The position numbers and the translations under genes were made by a program. From positions 1-64,000 of the forward strand of contig CAMDBM010000009.1 of the NCBI GenBank assembly GCA_945889085.1: a stretch of 64,000 nt of DNA, written 5' to 3'. The notes beneath the pieces are model-generated. The model did not search any database and was not told the origin of the DNA. It was given only the letters and a program-made list of their open reading frames with translations. Shown here one piece after another: positions 33,801 through 41,988 of the stretch; the first letter of the stretch is position 1; each line of letters opens with the position of its first letter. The stretch is from WLJO01 sp945889085. GTDB lineage: Bacteria > Actinomycetota > Acidimicrobiia > Acidimicrobiales > Ilumatobacteraceae.

Positions 33801-34658
33801 CTACCTGAGCCGGAGCCGTCGGTAGATACGCCACGCGAAACGGCGCCGCTTTCCCCAGTCCATGGGGGAACGGAACGGTCGGGGAACCCGGTACAGCTCG
33901 GTGCTCGGCAGGGTCGTGCCGTGCCAGTTGAGCGTTACCCGTCTGCTCGTGCACACCGTGCCGTCGAAGAGCGCGAACGCGTACACCGGATCGTCGGCGC
34001 GCAGGAGGCCGAGCACAGCAACGGCGTCGGCGCCCGCCGACGCGGCAACGGTCTCGGCGTCCAGCACCGATTCGGCGTGTTCCTCCAGCACGAGCAGGAG
34101 GTTCGTGGTGGTGGCGGCCGCCAGGCGGTAGCCGCGCTCCATGGCGAGTTCGAGGATTGCCCGCGCGCTCGAGCCACGCTGGACTGACGTAGACCGCTCC
34201 TGCACGAAATGAACCGCATTGGGGATCGACGGGTTGTACTCGATCACGATGATCAGTGGTCGGTAGCGCTGCAGCGATTCGAGGATCCAGTAGTCCGCTC
34301 CATCGATGTCGATGGAGAGCAGGTCGAAGCGTTCGGGGATCGGGGTGCCGGCGAGGATGTTGTCCAGGGTGTCCGGCCCCTCGCACTGCACCATCGCGAT
34401 CCGGGTCAGCACCGACGGGGTCGGGTGGTTCTGCGCGATCGCTGCCGCCTTCGCGGGGTCCCCCTCGATGAGCACCGCCCGGTAGCCCCTCGACCGAATG
34501 AGGTTGCAGGTGTTCGACAGGTGCACGCCGTCCCACGCGCCGAACTCCACGCACCACTTCGTGAGGTGCTCGTCGCCGATGCGGTTCAGCATCTCGTCGA
34601 TCATGCCGTCCTCGCCGAACTGCGAGTGCACGTTGCGTGCGTGAGCTGCAAGGTTCAT
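33801..34658 (-). CDS. FkbM/SAM-methyltransferase-like conserved protein
   Basis: 285 aa. HSQFGEDGMIDEMLNRIG, WCVEFGAWDGVHLSNT (SAM-site-like motif I), VLIEGDPAKA and LLSIDIDGADYWILESL are arranged as in FkbM-type methyltransferases. The C-terminal 100 residues are less conserved and end in an Arg-rich tail (RRRFAWRIYRRLRLR). Similar proteins are found near surface polysaccharide genes, but none are here. Leaderless-type start (TACGGT, 6 nt, ATG). Confidence 0.7.
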   Translation of the reverse strand: MNLAAHARNVHSQFGEDGMIDEMLNRIGDEHLTKWCVEFGAWDGVHLSNTCNLIRSRGYRAVLIEGDPAKAAAIAQNHPTPSVLTRIAMVQCEGPDTLDNILAGTPIPERFDLLSIDIDGADYWILESLQRYRPLIIVIEYNPSIPNAVHFVQERSTSVQRGSSARAILELAMERGYRLAAATTTNLLLVLEEHAESVLDAETVAASAGADAVAVLGLLRADDPVYAFALFDGTVCTSRRVTLNWHGTTLPSTELYRVPRPFRSPMDWGKRRRFAWRIYRRLRLR

Positions 34659-34664
34659 CGCAAC

Positions 34665-34670
34665 ACCGTA
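34665..34670 (-). promoter_or_regulatory. -10 element for the methyltransferase-like gene
   Basis: Minus-strand TACGGT, 6 nt, ATG at 34658. Confidence 0.5.
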
Positions 34671-34673
34671 GCC

Positions 34674-34816
34674 AAGCGTTTACGGGTGCACTACCGAACG
34701 TTCACCGGGCGGGGGGCACTGTGCCCCACGGTGAGCAGCCGGGTAGGCCATGCTGGTCGGCATACGGGAAAGGACAACAGTGACCCGAGCAACGCACCGC
34801 AACATCGCCCTCGTGG
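34674..34816 (+). repeat. Copy A of the duplicated mgsA upstream region (remnant)
   Basis: 143 bp about 90% identical to 35802-35946, ending after the codons for VTRATHRNIALV (GTG start at 34780). Beyond the match the frame continues into unrelated Arg-rich sequence and stops at 34935, overlapping the PIN gene on the other strand, so it is a broken mgsA start. Contains the palindrome GGGGCACTGTGCCCC (34713-34727), kept in both copies. Confidence 0.85.
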
Positions 34817-34867
34817 GCGCCCGCGTGGGCGCCAGACGTGCTGCGCCCGGCCTAGAGCGACGTGGTG

Positions 34868-35299
34868 CTAGACGAGCACGATTCGGGGCGAGGCGGGTGC
34901 AGACGCAGCGGCTACGTCCGCGGGATCGCTCGTGAGCACCACCACCGAACCCGCGGCAGCAGCCTCCTGCACGACCACCCCGAGGTGGGCGTCGGCAACG
35001 CTCACCCGCGTGCGTGAGCGCACCGCCGCGGCCCGGTTTGTCAGCACAGCATCGAGCACGTGGTCCGCAATGCGCACCCGATTGATTACCGCCGCCTCCG
35101 CACGGGTCCTGTCCCAACCAGCCTCCACACGCACCGACGTCGGAACCAGCAACCGAGTCTCGCCGCCTCGCTTTCGGCCCGTCACCACCGCTTCCACGTG
35201 TGCCAGCACGGCTCGGTGCTTCGGATGGGTCGGTTCCACCAGTGCCTGGACTGCCTCGTTGTCCAACACCACGGCGACCGGGGTGGTTGGCTCAGGCAA
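34868..35299 (-). CDS. PIN-domain toxin (VapC-like ribonuclease)
   Basis: 143 aa with TTG start overlapping the antitoxin stop by 8 nt. Acidic residues of the PIN active site are in place: Asp13 (VVLDNEAV), Glu59 (VRVEAGW), Asp103 (VADAHLG) and Asp125 (TSDPADV). PIN toxins cleave tRNA or rRNA. It is paired with the unknown upstream gene, expected to be its antitoxin. The module sits between two copies of the mgsA 5' region. Confidence 0.8.
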   Translation of the reverse strand: MPEPTTPVAVVLDNEAVQALVEPTHPKHRAVLAHVEAVVTGRKRGGETRLLVPTSVRVEAGWDRTRAEAAVINRVRIADHVLDAVLTNRAAAVRSRTRVSVADAHLGVVVQEAAAAGSVVVLTSDPADVAAASAPASPRIVLV

Positions 35300-35705
35300 C
35301 GGTCAACTGCCGGGCCTCGGCCCACAGCAGCACGTCGAACGCGTCTGCGTGGGGATAACGGGCGGACACCTCGTTTGCAGCCTTCTGAACCTCCCGGGTC
35401 TTTCCGGCAAGCGGTGACCCTTGCTGTGCCGCAAGCGCCAACGCCACCTCCGCAAGCGACGGCCGTACCCCGGGATGCTTGCGGTAGTGCGCCCGCAGCG
35501 CAGCTTCCATCACCGCCGTCTCGAGGGTTTGGCGGAGAGCAGCCGCGGTGAGCGCCGTAGTGGATGCTGCAACGTCGAGGTGTTCAACGGCGAGCGCTGC
35601 GGCGTCCCTCAGGAACGCCGGTAAACGCATGGAAGTGTTCACCGTCTCCTCGGATGGGTCATCGAGGAGGCGGTTGATCTCATCGATTGCCTGCGTTGCA
35701 TTCAT
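35292..35705 (-). CDS. Putative antitoxin of the PIN toxin
   Basis: 137 aa from the ATG at 35705. The N-terminus (MNATQAIDEINRLLDD, then VNTSMRLPAFLRDAAAL) resembles a ribbon-helix-helix start, beta strand followed by helix. The middle is Ala-rich helical, and the C-terminus ends FDVLLWAEARQLTVA. I do not recognise a named family. Antitoxin role is inferred from the overlap with the PIN gene and from the palindrome just upstream. The frame extends to 35786 but that would code through the palindrome. Confidence 0.65.
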   Translation of the reverse strand: MNATQAIDEINRLLDDPSEETVNTSMRLPAFLRDAAALAVEHLDVAASTTALTAAALRQTLETAVMEAALRAHYRKHPGVRPSLAEVALALAAQQGSPLAGKTREVQKAANEVSARYPHADAFDVLLWAEARQLTVA

Positions 35706-35714
35706 GGGTTGATG

Positions 35715-35736
35715 TGTACCACAGATGCGTGGTACA
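35715..35736. promoter_or_regulatory. Palindromic operator of the PIN toxin-antitoxin pair
   Basis: TGTACCAC and its complement GTGGTACA (8-bp perfect arms, 6-bp spacer), 10 bp before the antitoxin ATG. Position and symmetry are those of an autoregulatory site for a ribbon-helix-helix antitoxin. Confidence 0.65.
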
Positions 35737-35801
35737 TGCCCGGTCACTTCTCCGGTCATCAGACGACGATCACCGAGGGGTGCCACAGGGTTTGGCAGGC
35801 G

Positions 35802-35946
35802 AAGCGTTTACGGGTGCACTACCGAACGTTCATCGGGCGGGGGGCACTGTGCCCCACGGTGAGCAGCCCAGTAGGCCATGCTTGATTGCATCCGGGAAAG
35901 GGAGCAACAGTGACCCGAGCAACGCATCGCAACATCGCCCTCGTGG
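35802..35946 (+). repeat. Copy B of the duplicated region, in front of intact mgsA
   Basis: 145 bp matching copy A with a 2-bp indel and scattered substitutions. It contains the same palindrome (35841-35855), the ribosome binding site and the first 12 codons of mgsA. Distance between copies is 1.1 kb, filled by the toxin-antitoxin pair. Confidence 0.85.
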
Positions 35947-36305
35947 CCCACGACAACAAGAAGGCCGACCTCATCGAGTGGGCCCAGTTCAACCGCGGCA
36001 CGCTCTCACGCCACAACCTCGTTGCCACCGGCACCACCGGTCGCCTCCTGCAGGAACAGGTGGGTCTGGACGTGAAGCGCCTGCACAGCGGCCCGCTCGG
36101 CGGCGACATGCAGCTGGGGGCGATGATCTCCGAGGGCAAGGTGGATTTCCTCGTGTTCTTCTGGGACCCGCTCGAGCCCCAGCCCCACGACCCCGACGTA
36201 CGTGCGCTCCTGCGCATTGCGGTCGTCTACAACACACCCACGGCGAGCAACCGGGCTACTGCGGACTTCCTCATCTCGTCACCGCTGTTCAACGGCGACG
36301 AGTAG
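35910..36305 (+). CDS. mgsA: Methylglyoxal synthase
   Basis: 131 aa with GTG start behind GGGAG. Converts dihydroxyacetone phosphate to methylglyoxal and phosphate, a glycolytic bypass. Catalytic residues align with E. coli: His14 and Asp15 (ALVAHDNKK), Asp66 in SGPLGGDMQLGAMI, His93 and Asp96 (PQPHDPDVRALLRIA). Also ATGTTGRLL and YNTPTASNRATADFL. A short series of imperfect repeats (TAACGCCG) follows the stop. Confidence 0.95.
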   Translation: MTRATHRNIALVAHDNKKADLIEWAQFNRGTLSRHNLVATGTTGRLLQEQVGLDVKRLHSGPLGGDMQLGAMISEGKVDFLVFFWDPLEPQPHDPDVRALLRIAVVYNTPTASNRATADFLISSPLFNGDE

Positions 36306-36347
36306 CGCCGACGGGTAACGCCGGCGAGTAACGCCGACGAATACCGC

Positions 36348-37604
36348 CTAGCGGGTCTCGGCCGCGCGGGCCCGTGCGGTGGCGATGAAGATGAACGCTG
36401 CGCCAACCACGAAGTAGCCGAGCAGGAGGATGGAGAACGGCCGCACCGTGCCGTTGAACGCCCCCGTAACCACGCTGCCGAGCAGCGCGCCGCCGGCGAA
36501 GGTGATGGTGCCGATGATCGACGACGCCGTGCCGGCCACGTGCGGCAACGGTGACAGGGCGAGCGTGTTGCTGATCGGTACCACGGCCTGGGCCATCGGG
36601 ATGGACAGGCACAGCGCCACGGTGAACAGCCAGAAGTTCGGTCGCCCGCCGTTCATCTGGCCCACCAGCATGAGCACCGCCATGGTCACCACGCCGATCG
36701 CGGCCTCGGTGCGGATGAGTCGGAGCGCTCCGAGACGGCCCACGAGCCGTGCATTGGCGAGCGACATGGCGGCGAACAGCACGGCGATGCAGCCGAAGAA
36801 CAGCGGGAACCATTTGCCGTACCCGTACACGTCCGACAGGATCACCTCGGAGCCCGCAAGGTACGCGTTCATGATCCCGAAGATGAAGGTCATCGACACA
36901 ATGAACCCGACGGTCTGGCGGTGGGTGAACACTTCCCTGCTGGCCGTGCCAACGGCACTCCACGTGAACGGGCGGCGGCGCTCCAGCGTGAGGGTCTCGG
37001 GGAGGCGGCGGCACCAGAGCATCAGGCCCCCGGCGATGGCCGCTGGCAGCCAGAACACAACCCTCCACGGGAGGATGGCGATGAGCGCGGCGCCGAGCGA
37101 CGGGGCGAGGATCGGCACGATGAGGAACACGGCCATGGAGATCGACATCACGCGCGCCATCGCGTTGCCCTCGAAGCGGTCCCGCACCATCGCCATGCTG
37201 AGCACGCGCGGGCCAGACGCGCCGAGGCCCCACACGAACCGGGAGATCACGATGAGCGGCCAGGTGGGGGCGAGCGCGCCGATGATCGCAGCAACGGCGT
37301 ACAGCATGAGGCCGGCATAGAGCGGACGGCGGCGTCCGTAGCGGTCCGAGGCGGGCCCGTACAGCCACGGGCCCACAGCGAGGCCGAGGAAGTACGCCGT
37401 GATCATCCACGCAACGGCCGAGGAGTCCGACGCCATGCCGAACTGCTGGCGGATGTTCGGGAAGGCGGGCAGCACGAGGTCGATGCCGATGGCCGTGGTG
37501 GCCGAGAGCACGCTGACGAGGAGGAGGAACTCCCGGGGGCCGAGGTCACGACGAGGGCCCTTCACGGCGGGAATCGTGGGGTCTGCTTGAACCGTGGGCT
37601 GCAC
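36348..37604 (-). CDS. MFS transporter, Bcr/CflA drug-resistance type
   Basis: 418 aa from the GTG at 37604, which has AGGA 7 nt upstream; the frame runs on to 37694. Twelve helices. GIDLVLPAFPNIRQQF, motif A YGPASDRYGRRRPLYAGLM and the motif C region are those of the DHA1 Bcr/CflA branch. Exports antibiotics or other small molecules by proton antiport. No regulator nearby. Confidence 0.88.
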   Translation of the reverse strand: MQPTVQADPTIPAVKGPRRDLGPREFLLLVSVLSATTAIGIDLVLPAFPNIRQQFGMASDSSAVAWMITAYFLGLAVGPWLYGPASDRYGRRRPLYAGLMLYAVAAIIGALAPTWPLIVISRFVWGLGASGPRVLSMAMVRDRFEGNAMARVMSISMAVFLIVPILAPSLGAALIAILPWRVVFWLPAAIAGGLMLWCRRLPETLTLERRRPFTWSAVGTASREVFTHRQTVGFIVSMTFIFGIMNAYLAGSEVILSDVYGYGKWFPLFFGCIAVLFAAMSLANARLVGRLGALRLIRTEAAIGVVTMAVLMLVGQMNGGRPNFWLFTVALCLSIPMAQAVVPISNTLALSPLPHVAGTASSIIGTITFAGGALLGSVVTGAFNGTVRPFSILLLGYFVVGAAFIFIATARARAAETR

Positions 37605-37756
37605 GCTGCGTCCTGTCTTGACCCGTCTGCTCGGGCATCCGGGGAACCCCCGAGACTCTAGGCGGCGGGGCACGGTCGGCCGGGCACCCCACAACCCCAG
37701 CGCCAGTAGGGGTTTTCACCACAAACACCGCCACACCCCCTTGTCATCATCACCCC

Positions 37757-38920
37757 ATGGACATCACCACCGTTCCTTCCGAATACCTCGAGGCAGAACT
37801 GGTTGCGCATGCCGCGTGGGAGGCCACCGGCATGGCGCGCATGCTCGACGTGCTGGGCGAGTTCGACCGCCGTCGTGTGTGGGAACAGTGGGGATGCGCC
37901 TCGCCGCAGCAGTGGTTGGGGTGGAAGTGCGCGCTCGGGTACGTGGCCGCCTCCGAGCGCCTGCGCGTGGCACGGGTGCTCGGCTCGCTGCCGGCCATCC
38001 GTGACGGTCTTTCCAGCGGGAAACTCTCGTTCTCCAAGGTGCGGGAACTCACCCGTGTGGCTACCCCCGAAACCGATGAGTGCCTGGCTGGGATTGCCGA
38101 GTGCGCCACCGCTGCGCAGGTGGCCAAAATGGCCAGCGCGCTCCGCAAGCGCACGCCGAAAGACGTGGTGCGCCAACTCGACTCACGTGGTCTGCGCTGG
38201 GAGACCGACGAGGCCGACGGTTCGATGATCATCACGCTGCGGCTTCCCACCGACACCGGCCAGACGGTGATCGCTGCCGTCAACGCCGCCTCGCAGGTGG
38301 AGGCGGGCGTGCCGAGGCGTCAGGCGATGGCCGATGCGTGCGCACGGCTGATCACCGGCGGCGACGAGGTGCGCGCGCGGCCCGAGGTGATCGTGCACCT
38401 CCACGCCGATGCGGCTGCGTTCGAGGACGGCACGGCTGTGGCCCCCGAGATCGTCGAGTGCCTCGCCTGCGACGGGCCCGTCACCACGGTTGCAGACACC
38501 GAACGCGGTCCGGTCGTCATCAAGAAGGACCCGCCGCCCACGCGTGCGCAGCGCCGCTGGCTGCGGATGCGTCACCGCACGTGCCAGTTCCCGGGCTGTC
38601 ACCACGATGGCTCGTTCGACGCACATCATGTCGTCCACCGCCACCTCGGTGGAAAGACCCACCTGCGCAACATGGTGCGCTTCTGCCAGTTCCACCACAG
38701 GCTCGTGCATGTGCTCGGGCTGCGGCTCACCCTGCACCCCGATCGCTCGCTCGACGTCACATTTCCCGCGGGAAATCCGGTGGACCGCACCATCGAGTTC
38801 GCGCCGTTCGTTGCGCCAGCCCCGTCAGACCCGAACCTGATCACCGGAGCTTGGACTGGCGAGCGACTGCAGATGGACTACCTACAGATCGCGGTGGGTA
38901 GCGCAGCTAAGGCGGCGTAA
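37757..38920 (+). CDS. DUF222/HNH nuclease-domain protein (13E12 type)
   Basis: 387 aa. The N-terminal 300 residues are the DUF222 helical domain (WEQWGCASPQQWLGWKCAL, LSFSKVRELTRVATPE). The C-terminal HNH domain reads CQFPGCHHDG, AHHVVHRHLGG and MVRFCQFHHRLVH, with the Cys, His and Asn-region residues intact. These genes are abundant and variable in actinobacterial genomes and are often recombination hot spots; function is not known. A second, broken copy of its 3' half lies at 41,989-42,465. Confidence 0.88.
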   Translation: MDITTVPSEYLEAELVAHAAWEATGMARMLDVLGEFDRRRVWEQWGCASPQQWLGWKCALGYVAASERLRVARVLGSLPAIRDGLSSGKLSFSKVRELTRVATPETDECLAGIAECATAAQVAKMASALRKRTPKDVVRQLDSRGLRWETDEADGSMIITLRLPTDTGQTVIAAVNAASQVEAGVPRRQAMADACARLITGGDEVRARPEVIVHLHADAAAFEDGTAVAPEIVECLACDGPVTTVADTERGPVVIKKDPPPTRAQRRWLRMRHRTCQFPGCHHDGSFDAHHVVHRHLGGKTHLRNMVRFCQFHHRLVHVLGLRLTLHPDRSLDVTFPAGNPVDRTIEFAPFVAPAPSDPNLITGAWTGERLQMDYLQIAVGSAAKAA

Positions 38921-39001
38921 CTGAAGTTTGCAAACCCTCTCCACCAGCAGTGACCGAGTACAACTAGAGATGACGGCTCTCCGACGTGGGAGAATTCTTG
39001 A

Positions 39002-40216
39002 ATGTCGATGACTTGGCGAGAAGCGGCTGTCGAGGCGTTGCGACGCCGAGGACAGATGACGATCGGAGACGTGACCAAGGCCATCGAGGAAGAAGGTCTG
39101 CGAGATCTCACAGGCCAAGCCCCCGAAGCAACCGTTGCCACACAGCTGTACTCCGCAGTCAGCAGCGGGGACAGCCGCGTGAGACTCATCGGGGCAGGCG
39201 TGTTTGAACACACCGGGGTGAGCACAGTCCCTCGTGCGAGACAGGCACTCGGGAAGCTCGAACTGCTCAACCCTCGTGAGATCTGGCCTGACGAGGCCCG
39301 CCACTTCACTCCTTGGCTCCTCGAGAACTCCGATTATCTCGCAGAGGTTCTCGGCATCGACCTCGAGTTGGAACAGCGCGAACACGCCGTCGGCGCCTTC
39401 TCGCTCGATCTTCTCGGGAGGGACCAGACCCACAGCTGCCCGCTCATTGTGGAGAACCAACTCGAGGACACCGACCATCGCCACCTCGGCCAGTTGCTCA
39501 CGTACGCGGCCGGCACCGACGCGAAGACAGTTGTCTGGATGTCCCCGAGGTTCCGAGACGAGCACCGCCAGGCCCTCGAGTACCTCAACGAGATCTCCGT
39601 AGGCGACGCTCGCTTCTTCGGTGTCGAGATCCGTGTTGGAGTGATCGGAAACTCGGACGCGGCACCGCTCTTCTCACTTGTTGCCCAACCGAGCGACTGG
39701 CGGGCCCGAATCGGCACGAGAAGGGGAACCGACGAAATGTCGCCCGTGAAGGCCGCATACCTCGACTTCTGGACCGCCTACCTCGACCGTCTTCATGCCG
39801 AGCACCCTGGTGTCACGAACGTGCGCTCGCCCCAGGCCCAGAACTGGATGACGCTGAACTACTTACGCAAGGGCGTGTCGCTCAACGGAGTTTTCGTGAA
39901 GCGCGACGGCCTGTGCTGCGAGATGTACATCGACACGGGAAGCGCCGGGGCCAACGACTCGGTGTTCGCCGCCTTGTTGTCTCAAAGGCCAGAGATCGAA
40001 GCTGCGCTCGGAGAAGCCCTTGAGTGGGACGAACTACCCGGCCGGCGCGCCTGCCGAATCCGCCTACAACGGCAAGGCTCCTCACGGCCGAGCGACCAAA
40101 CCGCCGAACTTGTCGCGTGGTTAATGCAGCGTCACCTTGGGTTCAAGCAGGTGTTCGCCCCCATTGTCCGATTGCTGCCTCAGGAACTGTGGTCTGCGGA
40201 CGAGATCACGAGTTAG
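39002..40216 (+). CDS. HARE-HTH and DUF4268 nuclease-like protein
   Basis: 404 aa. Residues 3-75 (MTWREAAVEALRRRGQMTIG onward) match the HARE-HTH domain that links to restriction enzymes and modified-DNA recognition. Residues 125-240 contain Asp136 and Glu151-x-Gln153 in the phrase IVENQLEDTDHRHLGQLLTY, typical of DUF4268-type PD-(D/E)xK-like nucleases. The C-terminus (FWTAYLDRLHAEHP onward) is the DUF4268 domain proper. Probably a solo or type IV-like restriction enzyme (inference). GGGAG is about 11 nt before the ATG. Confidence 0.8.
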   Translation: MSMTWREAAVEALRRRGQMTIGDVTKAIEEEGLRDLTGQAPEATVATQLYSAVSSGDSRVRLIGAGVFEHTGVSTVPRARQALGKLELLNPREIWPDEARHFTPWLLENSDYLAEVLGIDLELEQREHAVGAFSLDLLGRDQTHSCPLIVENQLEDTDHRHLGQLLTYAAGTDAKTVVWMSPRFRDEHRQALEYLNEISVGDARFFGVEIRVGVIGNSDAAPLFSLVAQPSDWRARIGTRRGTDEMSPVKAAYLDFWTAYLDRLHAEHPGVTNVRSPQAQNWMTLNYLRKGVSLNGVFVKRDGLCCEMYIDTGSAGANDSVFAALLSQRPEIEAALGEALEWDELPGRRACRIRLQRQGSSRPSDQTAELVAWLMQRHLGFKQVFAPIVRLLPQELWSADEITS

Positions 40217-40701
40217 CCAAGCGGCGGATGCTCGGGGTTTTTAGGGCAACGAGCCGGATTAGGAGCCTGCCGCCGCGCGTCACCCGCACCGAGACTTCCC
40301 GAGGCAGTGGCAGGCGAACACAAGTTGTTGCGGCCCCGCAGACGATCGCTTCGCAATCAGCATCCCGCGTCTTCAGGGCGCGAGCGAATTATGTGTTGAT
40401 CCGGCTTTCAACGCAGCACCCGCCGTGCAGACACCAAACGATCGGTGCCCGATGATTGATCGTCTCAGCGACTCAGACGCGGACGCGTCCGTGCCCACTC
40501 TCAGGCGCCCGGGGATCACGTAGCAACTAGTGCGGGCAGGCACGTCCTGCGCCCCGCCGCGAGTTGCAGGACTTGCAGAGAACACGACCATTGGAGAGTG
40601 TCGTCCGTCCGCGGCGCGGCACTAAGCCGGGCGGCCTCCGGCAACCTCCCGAAGATGAAGGCCACAAGGCCGTGCGACGACAGGCGTTAGTGGCCCCAGC
40701 G
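40217..40701. other. Gene-poor stretch with an HNH gene fragment
   Basis: 485 bp without a convincing gene. On the minus strand 40,527-40,620 encodes GLVPRRGRTTLSNGRVLCKS followed by CNSRRGAG, the end of an HNH nuclease domain whose upstream DH residues and N-terminus are missing. I read it as a decayed nuclease gene. Nothing else recognised. Confidence 0.4.
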
Positions 40702-41547
40702 TTATTTCCAGAGGTCGCGGTGGAAGCGGACAGCCTTGAGTGTCGGTCTTTCACTCGGATGCGCTGGCAGCCGTAGGGGCTTGCCGTGGAACTGCCCGTA
40801 TTCGGTGTTCTTTATGCGTTCGGAGACGTGGATCTTGTAGCCGTCCGAAATGGTGATCAGGCCGAGGTCTAAGAGCGTGTGCAGGTCCGCTCGGAGCACC
40901 AATCCGTTCCTCACCGAGTGGTCACCACCGAGGCCTACGGGTTGGATGTGTGCGACCTCCAAGGCTTCGGTGACCGTGCACCCGGAGATCGCACACGTTC
41001 CGTTGTACGTCCGGAAAAGAGCCTGACGGAACGCTGGTTGACCGAGTCGGGTCATGACCTCCCGTCGTACAAAGGCGACCGAATCATCGCGCGTTCGAGT
41101 CCGAACCGATTGATGATCGTTCAACCACCGGTCGATGACCTTCTGGGTGGTTTCGTTCGCTTCTTGAACTGCACCTTGAACCTTCTGATGAAAGGCGTCG
41201 TAGGGGATCGGGTGCTGAGCGAGTGTCTCGGTCAAATCACGATCCCAGTTGATGTAGATCGCGTGGCTTCCCCACTTTTTGTTCCAATGGGGAAAGTCGG
41301 CCGCGCGGCCTACCGCGCGGATATTGCCATCCGGAATAGCGAAGTAGACCCAGACCAAGTCTTGAGCCCGCACCTTGTTGAAGCCGGTCGCGAGGGTCGA
41401 CTCGCAGGGGTCCTCCAAGAGTTCGCTGTGTCGAAAACCGTGGTAGTTGGTAGGCCACTTTTTCCCATGCTTGTCCCTGAAAACGTAGATCCCCTTCGGG
41501 TTCAGCGGGTAGATGAAATGCCTGTGTTCATGCTCGTTTGCGCCCAT
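40702..41547 (-). CDS. HNH endonuclease with an EVE/PUA-like N-domain
   Basis: 281 aa. The C-terminal domain is HNH_2 type: Cys185 and Cys190 (YNGTCAISGC), then Glu197 to His200 (EALEVAHIQPVGLGGDHSV), Asn214 (RNGLVLRADLH) and His223. The N-terminal 125 residues (VRAQDLVWVYFAIPDGNIRA to AIYINWDRDL) have the look of a PUA/EVE fold, used elsewhere to read modified cytosines. Together they suggest a modification-dependent nuclease. The N-domain call is by pattern only. Confidence 0.75.
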   Translation of the reverse strand: MGANEHEHRHFIYPLNPKGIYVFRDKHGKKWPTNYHGFRHSELLEDPCESTLATGFNKVRAQDLVWVYFAIPDGNIRAVGRAADFPHWNKKWGSHAIYINWDRDLTETLAQHPIPYDAFHQKVQGAVQEANETTQKVIDRWLNDHQSVRTRTRDDSVAFVRREVMTRLGQPAFRQALFRTYNGTCAISGCTVTEALEVAHIQPVGLGGDHSVRNGLVLRADLHTLLDLGLITISDGYKIHVSERIKNTEYGQFHGKPLRLPAHPSERPTLKAVRFHRDLWK

Positions 41548-41988
41548 GTATGCCCCAAAGGTTGGTTGTCGACGTGGCGGACCGCGTCACGCTGCCCATA
41601 GCAACTTCATTCTTTCCCACTCGGAGAACGCAATGTTGCGCTCTGCCTCTTGTTTAGCGTGAGTGTTTCACAGCCGCAACGGGAGATTCATCGCGAGCGA
41701 CGACCTATCGGCTAAGTCAGGTGCCACTGGGGGACGGTGATGCCCCCAGGCCTATGGCAGCTCCTGGCTGCGGCGACACGCCGGAAATAGCACTACCACC
41801 GGCCCCCCATCACCTCCCGAGTTTGCCGAAGGGGCACCGCTGGTCGACCCCACGAGATGCCACACCAACCCGTCAGAAGCCGGCGGCTTACGTCACTCCG
41901 ACCACGGGATGTGCGACCGTGGCGTCGCGGCTCTGGTCATCAACCAAATGCATCGCCACTTCCTCAATGGCCAGGTGCCGGGGCAGTC
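41548..41988. other. Gene-less stretch before the DUF222 remnant
   Basis: About 440 bp. Only short low-quality frames in all six readings; no known domain, RNA or repeat seen. Base composition at the left end (41,600-41,680) is more AT-rich than elsewhere. Confidence 0.4.

Noticed and set aside
36300..36350. Imperfect short repeats (TAACGCCG) after mgsA as a functional element
   Set aside because: Only three imperfect units over about 45 bp, with no dyad symmetry; more likely slippage.
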